Part shown: positions 20,990 to 30,739 of the stretch, piece after piece
Position numbering within the stretch: the first letter of the stretch is position 1
Layout of the letters: each line of letters starts with the position of its first letter
Origin: Lepidostoma basale
Taxonomy: Eukaryota > Arthropoda > Insecta > Trichoptera > Lepidostomatidae
Assembly (NCBI GenBank): GCA_022606425.2
Contig: JAHDVF020000086.1
Span: 134,501 to 198,500, forward strand
Length of the DNA: 64,000 nucleotides
Direction of reading: 5' to 3'
Notes under the pieces: generated by a model
The model's input: the letters and a program-made list of their open reading frames with translations, nothing else
The model's database searches: none
Told to the model about the DNA's origin: nothing
Program-made: the position numbers and the translations under genes

Positions 20990-21615
20990 TAAGAATTAAT
21001 TGTATCTCTATAGAGACGAAGATGTAAATTGTGTTCTGGGAACAGAATATGGTGATCGAGGCGCTTACAGAACTTATGATCTGTCATTGGTTGGGTTAAA
21101 CGATCGCTTTATGTTTAACAACATCCCCATACCGTCCCTTTTACGACCACCACGTCTGACATTTTTTTGGAAGATTTATATATGCTAGAATGCTGCGCTG
21201 CACTTTACATTTTTTAGTTCAATCTACATTGGGAGTCTTGAATCCAAATTTCTTACGCAAACTGGGCTTCTGGGCTTCTATGGGAGTATCGCCACTGCAT
21301 ATACGAGTATGTAAAATTATTATAAAGAATTTTGATGTATATTATACATGTAACATATGTTATAAACAATCTATTTATATCATTTATGTAAAGAAAGTGT
21401 TTTAGAAAAACAAACTGCCATGTTTATGTAATAATTAACTTAAGTTTTCAATGTAATTTTTGCGCTGCACTTCACATTTTTTAGTTCAATCTACACTAGC
21501 GTCATCTATTAAGATTTGGAAGCATTAAGTAGAAAATCTTTATTAATGCACTGTAAAAGGCTTTTCAATTATCATACAGTACTAGATTACGCCTGGAGAT
21601 GTATCTTTCTTTAAG
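20990..21615 (-). repeat. Unclassified ~430-bp repeat, inverted copy with internal duplication
   Basis: The reverse complement of the family at 9849-10282. The terminal hairpin TCTC..GAGA is at about 21003-21014 and the CGCCTGGAGATG end at about 21590. A 34-bp segment starting TGCGCTGCACTT is present twice, at 21194-21229 and 21459-21494. About 230 bp between them are absent from the other copies. ATACGAGTAT lies at 21301-21310. Confidence 0.7.
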
Positions 21616-21904
21616 TTTTAGAATTTCTTTATGTTTAATTAATATATTTTTCTAACACTCAAACCACCAATCCGGATGGGGAATGCTGAGAGAATAGACC
21701 GCCCAACCACTCGAACTTGACACACTTCTCTAGCTCCCTACACATTCATATAAGTACGATAAATGCCTTAGAAATGAGATCACTAAGAGTAATGTGCGGA
21801 AAATTATATGTGATGGAATACCATACGACAAAATAAAGAAGAAATATATTTTGTTTTTTTAATGTATACAAATACTTTTACCCATTGCGGGTTAATCATT
21901 TTAA
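21616..21904. other. Small LINE-A2 pieces in both orientations
   Basis: About 21668-21745 resembles a minus-strand LINE-A2 3' end and 21757-21850 a plus-strand LINE-A2 segment (EMRSLRVMCGK-like). Otherwise unassigned. Confidence 0.4.
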
Positions 21905-21960
21905 AGGATTAATTGTATCTCAATAGAGACGAAGTTGTAATTTTTTTTGGAAACAGAATA
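21905..21960 (-). repeat. Unclassified ~430-bp repeat, terminal fragment
   Basis: Holds only the TCTC-ATAGAGA hairpin end of the family and the GAACAGAATATGG that follows it in the inverted copy. Confidence 0.55.
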
Positions 21961-22172
21961 TGGTGGTCGAACCTACCGTTTTTGCTCTTCTCTTCAGCGA
22001 GGATGGGACACGTTCTCGCGGAAAACCTCCTAAAAGATGGAAGAACAGCTGGGAATCTACCTCACAAGAGGAGCAACACTCTGGAAAACATACCACATGG
22101 GTCTACAACAAGGAAGAAGAAGCAGAAGATCTACCATTTTTGCTCCAGCAAAGTTATAAAACAAACTGATTT
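21961..22172 (+). mobile_element. LINE-F 3' end fragment
   Basis: Reads EDGTRSRGKPPKRWKNSWES, SQEEQHSGKHTTWVYNKEEE and AEDLPFLLQQ. Same 3' terminus (VYNKEEEAE-type) as the minus-strand fragment at 53400-53600. Confidence 0.6.
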
Positions 22173-22548
22173 TATCAACTAACTAACTTACCATCACGCT
22201 TTCTAACCAAAGTGGTAGGCAGAATGAACGGACTGTCACACTTTTCTTTCCTGACATACTTCTCTCGCTTCCACAAAATTCATACTTGGTTTCATGTACG
22301 CACGTCAATTTCTTCGACTCCTCACGTGGCCGACATTCAAAATTAGATTTATTTGGTCTTGCCACGTTTTCTTTAGTCTTCCTCTTTTTCTAGTTCCATT
22401 TACATCGTTAATATATCATTTTTTCCAAATGTTCCTCTCATTATTTTGTGCATAACACTTTCATTCGCAACGCATTCACTCTATCATACACATATTTTCC
22501 ACACATTCGTCTAAGAGATCAAATTTCTACTGCATTTATTTTACTCTG
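22173..22548 (-). mobile_element. LINE-A copy, decayed
   Basis: Starts with a TAAC tail, followed by the whole C-terminal region with several deletions (the WFGHMER block is missing). A 60-codon frame at 22365-22183 is in a non-LINE frame. Confidence 0.7.
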
Positions 22549-22960
22549 ATTTTATTGCAATTATCAAATTAGTAGTGTTTTATTATTATCCTTTTAATAT
22601 ATTTTTTTTAAATCGATTTTTTTTCACATTTTTTAAAAGCACCCTCTATTTAAGGGGTGTATTTAAAAAAAAGCCTAAGGCATGTGTGGTTATATATCGT
22701 CATTTTTCTATACGCGTATAAACATTTCTCTTGTTCTTGTAGTGTTTTCTTTTATATCGGTACACGGAAAAATTTAGCAATTTTCATTTTTTGTATGCTT
22801 AACGAAATTAGAGTTTATTTCGTACAATGTATAATACGAGTATATCTTTAAAGGCTTCTCTAATATAAGATTAAACATGGTAAAATAAATTACTTCTATA
22901 CAAAAAGAAAACGAATATCTTGGAATAAATTATTAAAAGATATATATTTTTAAACCGGAA
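22549..22960. other. No gene seen
   Basis: A+T-rich; ATACGAGTAT at 22834-22843. Confidence 0.4.
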
Positions 22961-22969
22961 AAAAAAACT

Positions 22970-23285
22970 AAAAAACCGGAAAATACCGATCAACCTGAAA
23001 CGAAAAGTCTATGAATCCTGCGTTCTGCCAGTTGGTACTTATGGTCTTGAAACTGTTACATTGTCCAAACAAAGTGCCGAGAAACTACGAGTGACCCAAA
23101 GAGCCATGGAAAGAGCCATGATAGGAATAAACCTAAGAGACAGAGTCAGGAACGATACGGTGAGAGAACAAACAAAGGTCACTGACGTCATCCACTGGGT
23201 GGCGACTCTAGAATAGCATTTTGCAATGATGCATCAACAGATGAAAAGTGGACAAGAAGACTGCTGACTTGGAGACCGAGATATT
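22970..23285 (+). mobile_element. LINE-C fragment
   Basis: Reads NLKRKVYESCVLPVGTYGLE, TLSKQSAEKLRVTQRAMERA, GINLRDRVRNDTVREQTKV and VIHWVATLE before a stop, then the TRRLLTWRPR remnant. Confidence 0.8.
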
Positions 23286-23377
23286 TAGAACATTTAGAAA
23301 TTAAAAAAGCCATAAAAATAAATTATAATTCTACATAATAAATAACCAATTCAATTTAAATTCAATTCCCATGCTAT

Positions 23378-23815
23378 ATATGTTCCCGTTACATCTCCCC
23401 TCTCCTCACTCCTAATTATACCCCTTCCACTCGAAATGTTACCGTTACAACTCCCCTCTCCTCAATCTTAATTATACCCTTTCCACTCGATATGTTCCCG
23501 TTACACCTCCCCTCTCCTCAATCCTAATTATACCACTTCTTTTTGTATACATTACTCGATCTTCATTTAGTATATAAGTGATCGCTGCTAGATATGTTCC
23601 CGTTACATCTCCCCTCTCCTCACTCCTAATTATACCCCTTCCACTCGATATGTTACCGTTACAACTCCCCTCTCCTCAATCTTAATTATACCCTTTCCAC
23701 TCGATATGTTCCCGTTACACCTCCCCTCTCCTCAATCCTAATTATACCACTTCTTTTTGTATACATTACTCGATCTTCATTTAGTATACAAGTGATCGCT
23801 CTGTTTTATTTAATT
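23378..23815. repeat. Two-level tandem repeat (56-bp units in a 214-bp unit)
   Basis: The 56-bp unit (starting TGTTCCCGTTACATCTCCCC) begins at 23381, 23437 and 23493. It is followed by a ~46-bp spacer, and the whole 214-bp block repeats from 23595. One strand is very pyrimidine-rich. The second block is nearly identical to the first, so duplication is recent. Confidence 0.9.
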
Positions 23816-23831
23816 GTTAAAATTGTAAACA

Positions 23832-23863
23832 CTGATAAAGGTTACTTGTAACCGAAACATCTC
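23832..23863 (+). ncRNA. Hammerhead-like motif, degenerate
   Basis: CTGATAA (G8 changed to A), stem II GGUUAC/GUAACC with a 2-base loop, GAAAC, AT, CTC instead of GTC. The perfect stem II supports membership of the family; the core change predicts no cleavage. It directly follows the tandem array. Confidence 0.4.
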
Positions 23864-24207
23864 TGAGTTCGGTGAAAATAAAAAGTTTTGTAATACAAAG
23901 TATAATTATATTTTTTCATATATGATTAACATTTAAACTGAATTCTTTCCTTTCGTTTATTCATTTCTTTGATCGAATTTCTGAGACATATGTTTTCCTT
24001 CTTCATCTCACAAACAATGACGTATTTATAGAGACGAAAATCTCTTTGAAGGATGAAAAGGAACGTGTAAAGGCTATTCCCCTCCAGTGTCTAAAACTTC
24101 TGCTGGAAAATTCCTCTTTTTTTACATTTATATCAATTTAATCAATATACTTATGGTATGCGATGAAACATGAATGAGGACATAACACAGTATTTGTCTT
24201 TATTTTA

Positions 24208-24752
24208 AAACAAAAACCTATCCAAAAAAGCTAGAATGGCAGTGCACAATGGTGTTCTTCTACCGACCCTTATGTATGGAAGCGAAGCATGTAACTGGCA
24301 AAGGAAGGATGAAAGTAGAATAAATGCAGTAGAAATGAGATATCTTAGACGATTGTGTGGATACTATGTGTATGATAGAGTGTCGAATGAAAATATAAGA
24401 AGTGAATGCGGTGCGAATGATGGTGTCATGAACAAAATAATGAAAGGATCATTAAGATGGTTTGGACATATGGAAAGAATGATTGTAGAAAGAATGGTAA
24501 AAAAAATATATGTTAATGATGTAAATGGAACCAGAAATAGAGGAAGACCGAGGAAAACTTGGCACGATCACATAAATCCAATATTGAATGTCAGCCATGT
24601 GAGGAGTCAGAGAAATCGACGCGCGTGCATGACACGATGTATGAATGTTGAGGAAGCGAGAGAAATATGTCAGGAAAGAAAGGTGTGGCAGTCCATTCTT
24701 TCTGCCTACCCCTTCGGGGAGACGGCGTGATGGTTAGTTAGTTAGTTAGTTA
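24208..24752 (+). mobile_element. LINE-A copy with 12-bp target-site duplication
   Basis: A 545-bp 5'-truncated copy flanked by GTCTTTATTTTA at 24196-24207 and 24753-24764. One open frame runs for 164 codons from 24236, reading MAVHNGVLLPTLMYGSEACN, MKGSLRWFGHMERM, GRPRKTWHDHI and SAYPFGETA, then about five TTAG units. The target is a palindromic hammerhead element related to those at 8914 and 46685, whose right part continues at 24765. Confidence 0.9.
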
Positions 24753-24764
24753 GTCTTTATTTTA

Positions 24765-24880
24765 CAGTTACCGGTTTCATCAAGCTCGGCATACTAGTCT
24801 AACGATGCCAGGGAGCCTTATAAAATCGATTAAAATAAAGTCAAAATTTAATGTAGTTCTTTAACCATCATATTATTTAA
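24765..24880. mobile_element. Decayed palindromic hammerhead element (right part)
   Basis: The arm CAGTTACCGGTTTCATCAAG is mirrored by AACGATGCCAGGGAGCC...AAAATCGATT. It matches the central hairpin of the 46.7-kb element but with many substitutions; the GAAAC core is mostly lost. Confidence 0.55.
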
Positions 24881-24941
24881 TTATTATTTGAAAAATATGA
24901 ATTATAATACTGTTTTATCAACTTTTGAGAATATTTTTCTC

Positions 24942-24976
24942 GATGAGTTTCGAAGACTTCTCATCTTCATCATCGG
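24942..24976 (-). ncRNA. Hammerhead-like motif, degenerate
   Basis: Minus strand: CCGATGA core, stem II GAAGA/UCUUC, GAAAC (24947-24951) and AUC in place of GUC. It pairs with an inverted sister whose stem II loop holds the hAT insertion at 25050. Confidence 0.4.
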
Positions 24977-25235
24977 AAGAACGATATAAACTTTCAAGTT
25001 TATATAACTTTAGAGTATATATCGTTCTCCCAATGATGAAGGTCTAAAGCAAAGGTTTCCAATCTTTTCTGGGCTACCGCCCCCTTTACAAGAAAAATAA
25101 ACGTTAAACGCCCCCTCCCATAAAAGTTATTCCAAAAAAGGAAAAATGATTATAATATAATACATACAATAACAAAATAAACCAATATTTAAGTATAATT
25201 TGCTTTATTAGTACCTACGTGATGTCTTTTTAGAC

Positions 25236-25720
25236 TAAAAAAAACTAACTCAACAACCATCACGCCATCTTAATAACCATCACGTAGACAGAGAGGATGG
25301 CATACCTCTCGGGATTCCTCTACATTCATACATCGTACCATGCACGCACGTCGATTATTCCGACTTCGAATGTGGCCGCCTTTTAGTATTTATAATAATT
25401 AATTTGGTCATCACATATTTTCCTTGGTCGTCCTCGGCTTTTTTTTCCACACACGCTGCTTGTGTACAATTTTTTAACCATTCTTCTCTCATCCATTCGT
25501 TCCATAAGTCTAAACCATTTCAGGGATCATTTTTTAATTTTATCCATGATGCAGTCATCTGCCTTACATTTCTTTCTTATTTCATCGTTCGGTATTCTAT
25601 CATACGATGTTTTCCCGCACATTATTCTTACATTTCTACGGCGTTTATCCTGCTTTCATCCTTCTTTTGCCAGCTCCAAGCTTCACTTCCATACATGAGG
25701 GTTGGCACTAGAACTGGTAA
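25236..25720 (-). mobile_element. LINE-A2 copy inside the hAT-like element
   Basis: Same subfamily and orientation as 15078-15530, from the AIPRG/LYM-type 3' end to the SLMYGSEAW-like region; the TTAG tail is degenerate (ACTCAACAACC). Open frames on the plus strand are shadows. Confidence 0.7.
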
Positions 25721-26045
25721 ATACTTCCCAAATAAACAAATTCATCAAACAGTTCGGGTTTTCAAATAAAATTATGTATTTTGAATATTTTATTTTTATT
25801 TTTCAGTATTTACATGATTGAAAATGGTTTATGCATCATAATAACAAAAACACAATTAAACATGAAAACATCTGATTTCCTAATATATCCGACATTGTAT
25901 CCTCTCAATTTACCATTTTATGATCGCGTGATGGTATTTTTCTAAGTAAAACAATGAAACCCATCATCTGCCTTACATTTCTCTCTTATTTCATCGTTCT
26001 TAGTGATCTCATTTCTACGGCGTTTATCCTGCTTATGTATCTGCC
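25716..26045 (-). mobile_element. Further LINE-A2 scraps and unassigned DNA
   Basis: 25720-25770 resembles the YLGSMF/DEFVE-region junction, and 25966-26040 the EMRS..VNAVE segment. The DNA between is unassigned. Confidence 0.4.
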
Positions 26046-26229
26046 CACGCTCTCTATTTTTACTGGGTCTTCTACTGCCCCCCTGAAAGTCTCAAACGCC
26101 CACAAGGGGGCATTATCGCCCACTTCGAGAACTTAGGGTCTAAAGCCTTCGAAACATGAACCCAAAATGAAAAAAAAAACGGTCTTTTAATTCATTAAAA
26201 AAATTGTCATTATTCGAATTCCACAGTGT

Positions 26230-26350
26230 TTAATGGGTAGAGTAGAGGGACGTTGGGGAGTTGGTAGAAGGCAGTTGTTCTGGCTGCGGAATATAAAATA
26301 ATGGACAGGAATGATAAAAATTCAGAACCTGCTCCAAGTGGCGCAGGATT
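26230..26350 (+). mobile_element. LINE-D 3' fragment
   Basis: The plus strand reads GRVEGRWGVGRRQLFWLRNI and then the QNLLQVAQDF-like end. Confidence 0.6.
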
Positions 26351-26369
26351 TTTAAATTTATTTATATAA

Positions 26370-26882
26370 TAATGGCAGTGCACAATGGTGTTCTTCTACC
26401 GACCCTAATGTATGGAAGCAAAGCATGGAACTGGCAAAAGAAGGATGAAAGTAGAATAAATGGAGTAGAAATGAGATATATTAGACGAATGTGTTGTATG
26501 TATGATAAGTGTCGAATGAAAATATAAGAAGTGAATGCAGTGCGAATGATGGTGTCACATAAACAAAGTAACGAAAGGATCATTAAGATGGTTTGGACAT
26601 ATGGAAAGAATGAATGAAGAAAGAATGGTAAAAAATTTATATGTTAATGATGTAAATGGAACCAGAAATAGAGGAAGACCGAGGAAAACGTGGCACGATC
26701 ACATAAATCAAATATTGAATGTCGGCCATGTGAGGAGTCAGAGAAATCGACGCGCGTGCGTGACACGATGTATGAATGTTGTGGAAACGAGAGAAATATG
26801 TCAGGAAAGAAAAGTGTGGCAGTCCATTCTTTCTGCCTACCCCTTCGGGGAGACGGCGTAATGGTTAGTTAGTTAGTTAGAA
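26370..26882 (+). mobile_element. LINE-A copy
   Basis: From AVHNGVLLPTLMYGSKAW to the TTAG tail. An 86-codon open frame (26601-26861) holds the intact C-terminus MERMNEERMVKNLYVNDV to SAYPFGETA. It is followed directly by an inverted copy. Confidence 0.85.
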
Positions 26883-26887
26883 CTAAA

Positions 26888-27182
26888 ATTCATATATCGT
26901 GTCATGCACGCGCGTCGATTTCTCTGACTCCTCACATGGCCGACATTCAATATTTGATTTATTTGATCGTGCCACGTTTTCCTCGGTCTTCCTCTATTTC
27001 TGGTTCCATTTACATCATCATTCACTTCTTATATTTTCATTCGACACTCTATCATACACAGAGTATCCACACATTCGTCTAAGAGATCTCATTTCTTCTG
27101 CATTTCTTCTACTTTCATCCTTCTTTTGCCAGTTCCATGCTTCGCTTCCATACATAAAGGTCGGTAGAAGAACACCATTACA
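26888..27182 (-). mobile_element. LINE-A fragment, inverted relative to its left neighbour
   Basis: Minus-strand copy lacking the 3' tail (starts in the CMNV region) and lacking the WFGHMER block. It extends to the LPTFMYGSEAW region. With 26600-26860 it gives long complementary arms. Confidence 0.8.
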
Positions 27183-27472
27183 CCAAGAAGAACAAATTAT
27201 CTAAAGAATCACTTAAGACTACATTGTTGGTTTATGAATAAGTGAAATGGAAACTTTCGCCTTTCATGACATCTTCCGGGAATATCTTCTAGCGATATAA
27301 TGATCCCAGCGTTATTAAGTAAATAGGATGTTAGAACAGTTAACATTGCTAAGTTTTGTATGAAATATATCAGTACATAATTCCAGAATATTCCTTTGAG
27401 CATCCGAGGGGAAGAAAATGTTGAGGAGTATAGTGTTAATTCCATTTCTCATTAAATTATCAAGAGATAAAC
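27183..27472. other. No gene seen
   Basis: Unassigned; open frames on the minus strand have no known motif. Confidence 0.4.
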
Positions 27473-27482
27473 TAACAAAATA

Positions 27483-27798
27483 TAATTCTTTATATAAAGC
27501 ACTCACTTTGTGGTTAGACATTTTAAATAATTATATAAATAAAACAACTTTGTATTTAACCACGGTATGGTTATTATATTGATGCCAACTAGTTTCGCTT
27601 GGACCCAAGCTCCATCAAGGCAGTAAAATAATATTGTACTGTACAATAACTTATTGTACTTACAGGGCAGTGCAATAAATTATTGTACTATTGTAGTGAT
27701 TGTACTGCCCTGATGAAGCTTGGGTCCAAGCGAAACAAGTTGGCATCAATATAATAACCCTAACGTGGTTAAATACAAAGTTGTTTTATTTATATAAT
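27483..27798. mobile_element. Palindromic hammerhead element with 10-bp TSD
   Basis: A 316-bp element flanked by TAACAAAATA at 27473-27482 and 27799-27808. About 45 bp of single sequence precede mirror arms (about 27527-27622 and 27705-27798) that read in TTTGTATTTAACCAC...GATGCCAACT. The right arm has a complete motif (27710-27741); the left arm mirror has two core changes. Confidence 0.8.
27710..27741 (+). ncRNA. Hammerhead-like ribozyme motif
   Basis: CTGATGA (27710-27716), one extra A, stem II GCUUGG/CCAAGC with loop GU, GAAAC (27732-27736), loop AA, GTT (27739-27741). Stem I can form between TGCC (27706-27709) and GGCA (27742-27745). All core bases are intact; GUU is a permitted but slower cleavage triplet. 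Confidence 0.55.
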
Positions 27799-27808
27799 TA
27801 ACAAAATA

Positions 27809-27893
27809 AAAAATGGTAGTGCACAATTGTGTTCTCTTACCGACATCTTAGTATGGAAGCGAAACAAAAATCTGGCAAAGAATGATAAAATGA
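27809..27893 (+). mobile_element. LINE-A fragment
   Basis: A short plus-strand piece equivalent to VVHNCVLLPTS.YGSETKIWQR. Confidence 0.6.
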
Positions 27894-28395
27894 AAAACTA
27901 ACTTACTAACTAACCATCACGCCGTCTCTCCGAAAGGCTAGTCAGAAAGAATGGACTGCCACACTTTAACCGATGTGGTACTCCATCCTTCTCTTTTCGC
28001 CCCGCGAGAGATGCAGTGTGATGGGTTGCGAACCTAATCGCCACCAATAGGCATCTCCCGCGCACACTTCAATCGTCCAACGTCCACAAAATAAATCTAA
28101 AAAAATATATATAAAATATAATGATATAAAATAAAATATCAAAATAAAAATATGTTAACACGTAATGTTTTTTTTAGATAGTGCACATATTGTCTATTTA
28201 ATTTATGTTCCACGTATCCACCATTTTTTCAACAAAGCTGTAATTAGGCACTTAAAACAAAACGACACCAGCAAGAATTAAAAACAATATTGAAGAAATT
28301 ATTCAAATTATGAATGGAACAAATGAAAAAAACTACTTTTACACCTGTCAAAATTCTTTATATAATATAAACGACAAAACTTGTATAATTTAACA
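27894..28395 (-). mobile_element. SINE-like element sharing the LINE-A 3' end (S2, copy 1)
   Basis: On the minus strand: a ~400-bp body with GCGCGGGAGATGCCTATTGG and GGTTGCGAACCC-like segments and no open frame, followed by about 70 bp identical in kind to the LINE-A 3' end and a TTAG tail at the left edge. The same structure is at 61353-61960. Sharing a 3' end with a LINE is how SINEs recruit its reverse transcriptase. Confidence 0.75.
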
Positions 28396-28559
28396 TCAAA
28401 ACAATACAAACGCATAACGAGTCATAATTAACTATTAATAAACGGTGGCAACAATCAAATTTACCAAAACAATTCATTTATACACGAACTATCTCCAAAT
28501 TTACGGGAGAACCACATGAATCAAACCAAAATTTTAAAATCGATACCTACCATAAAATA

Positions 28560-28795
28560 TAACCAATATTAAAACACTGTTATTTAATATCACAATTGAT
28601 TTAATTTATATGAAATTTTCGTGACGGCTGTTTCGCTAACCAATGTTAGCATCATCGGGTGTTACAATCAACAGTCAACCTGTTGATGGTAACACCTGAC
28701 GATAATAACATTGGTTATCGAATCAGCTGTCGCGACAATTTCACAAAAGTTCAATCAATTGTGATATTCTGTAACCTTGTTTTAATTTAGCAGTT
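28560..28795. mobile_element. Palindromic hammerhead element
   Basis: Mirror arms TATCACAATTGATT.../...CAATTGTGATATT (about 28586-28660 and 28690-28770). Each holds a hammerhead-like motif: minus 28623-28659 (CCGAUGA core, stem II GCUAAC/GUUAGC, GAAAC, GUC) and plus 28696-28731 (CTGACGA core, stem II UAAC/GUUA, GAATC with one change, GTC). Confidence 0.7.
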
Positions 28796-28809
28796 AATAA
28801 TGTTAAAAA

Positions 28810-29250
28810 ATCAAAGTGTTTCCGCAAAAAAAAAAAACGATTTTCTTACTTTTATTTATATATCAAATTTCCGACTTGCGCCATTATAATCCTGCGGTTT
28901 CCGTGTATAAGTAAGTAGGGTAGTATACATACGCAGGATATACCTGAAGTTCGGTCTGTACTGTCAACTAGACACTTGACATCTGTCGACAGTTGACATT
29001 TGGATATTTTACGGTTAAGGTAGGGCTGACGGCTTTTGCCAGCTGACGAGTTTTCCCATGGAAACGAGATTCTTTGTCGCGGTTTTCCAGTCGCGGAAAA
29101 CTAATTTAGTCATATGAATAGACTGTAATAATGTTATTTTCATACTTATCTTTCTCGCTTCCGGAACATTCATAAATAGTCTCTACGACTTTCTTTCTAT
29201 ATTTGCCTTCTTGTGTTGTGAATTTATATTTAAATAAATGTAATTACGTT
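28810..29250. other. No gene seen
   Basis: Unique-looking, less A+T-rich from 28990 to 29100. No open frame of note. Confidence 0.4.
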
Positions 29251-29254
29251 AATA

Positions 29255-30372
29255 GAGTAAAGTTGTAGAAATATTGTCTGAATATGGAATAAGTACAAAA
29301 CTGATCACGGCAATTAAGTCGCTATACACGGAGAGCACTGCTAGTGTCAGAGTAAATGGAGATCTTACAGCCTGGTTTGATATCAATAAAGGTGTCAAAC
29401 AGGGTTGCGTAATGTCCCCGTGGTTATTTAATCTGTATATGGACAAATGTATGAAAGAGCTGAAAGGGTTGGATGTAGGTGCTAAAATGAGCGGAGTGTC
29501 AGTAAGCTGTCTCTCGTATGCGGATGACGCTGTCCTACTTGCAGACAACGAGCATGAACTACAAGTCCTGTTGAATTGTATGTATAAGGTATGCATGCGA
29601 AATGATCTGATGATGAATGTTAATAAGTCCAAGGTAATGATTTTTGAAAAGGAAGAAACCATGACAGTCTGCATCATTAGCGTGAATGGTGAAAATTTGG
29701 AGCAAGTAGTTGAGTTCATGTATTTAAGTAGTATGTTTACAAGAGATGGGCGAGTGGAGAGGGATATTGAAAGAAGGGTTGGGGCAGGCAACAAAGTGAA
29801 TGGTGCGCTTAAAGTTGTAATCGCAAACAAAATCATATCCAAAAAAGCTGAAATGGTAGTACACAATAGTGTCCTCATACCTACCCTTATGATGGAAGCG
29901 AAGCATGGAACTGGCAAAAAAAGGATGAAAAAAGAATAAATTCAGTATTAATGAGATCTTTTAGACGAATGTGTGATATTCTGTATATGACAGAGTGCCG
30001 AATGAAAATATAAGAAGTGAATGCCGTTCGAATGATGGTGTTATGAACAAAATAATGAAAGGATCATTAAGATGGCTTGGACACACGGAAAGAATGAATG
30101 AAAAAAACATTGTAAAATACGTATATGTTAACGATGTAAATGGAACTAGAAATAAAGGAAGACCAAGGAAAACGTGGCACGATCAAATAAATCAAATATT
30201 GAATGTCTTCCACGAGAGGAGTCAGAGAAATCGACGCGTGTGCATGACACGATGTATGAACGTTGAGGAAGCGAGAAAATATACGTCAGAAAAGAAAAGT
30301 GTGGCAGTCTATTCTTTTTGCCTACCCCTTCGAAAAGACGGCGTAATGTCTTTTCAAAAAGTTAGTTTGTAG
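29255..30372 (+). mobile_element. LINE-A, longest copy, with RT catalytic motif
   Basis: A 221-codon frame (29274-29939) covers the RT palm: MSEYGISTKLITAIKSLYTE, GVKQGCVMSPWLFNLYMDKC at residues 40-60 and the catalytic YADD at residues 82-85 (nt 29517-29528). It is followed by the ITVNGE-type and MFTRDGRVERDIERRVGAGN blocks. After a frameshift near 29890 and a stop near 29940, a second frame (29995-30372) gives MKGSLRWLGHTERMNE, GRPRKTWHDQINQIL and NRRVCMTRCMNVEEA. The tail is eroded to AAAAAGTTAGTTTG. The reverse transcriptase would copy the element RNA at the target site in the nucleus. Finger domain and endonuclease are absent, so it is dead. Confidence 0.9.
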
Positions 30373-30735
30373 AGTTAACAAAAAAAAAATTATATAATAA
30401 TTGATTATCAACGACAAAAAATTCGTTTTTCATATTTCGAATTCAAATGAATCATAAGAATCAATTTATTTGATCCCAATGAAATCAATTGCTTTTATAA
30501 GTGTTAATTGATGTTATTTTGATCAATGCGGAAGTATCTATAGATTCTATTCCTGTTCCATTAAACTCTCACGTGGAAAGCTTCCATTCAGCGAACTTCC
30601 ATTAGATCTCATGGAAAATGCATACGACAATCAACTGCATCTTTTAAAAGACATTTGTTTCAGTTTTAGATGCAATTACGGTAAACCGCACGTTGGATTG
30701 CAATGCTTCTCACAAAACCGAACAGGTCTTTTGTA
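30373..30735. other. No gene seen
   Basis: Unassigned A+T-rich DNA. Confidence 0.4.
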
Positions 30736-30739
30736 AAAG

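Larger units (their letters stand above)
25050..26137. mobile_element. hAT-like element with 8-bp TSD, containing LINE inserts
   Basis: A 1,088-bp segment flanked by GTCTAAAG at 25042-25049 and 26138-26145, the 8-bp duplication length of hAT transposons. The left end is CAAAGGTTTCCAATCTTTTC; the right end read inward is CCTAAGTTCTCGAAG. Both sides are followed by sequence rich in GCCCCC/GGGGGC. No transposase; two LINE-A2 fragments lie inside. Confidence 0.65.

Noticed and set aside
23378..23815. CRISPR-like array
   Set aside because: Units are contiguous 56-bp tandem repeats without distinct spacers, in a eukaryotic setting.
29249..29917. 222-codon minus-strand frame
   Set aside because: Exact antisense of the reverse-transcriptase frame with YADD; it has no motif of its own.
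29255..30372. Active autonomous retrotransposon
   Set aside because: Lacks endonuclease and RT N-terminus and has a frameshift and stops; it is a dead, truncated copy.
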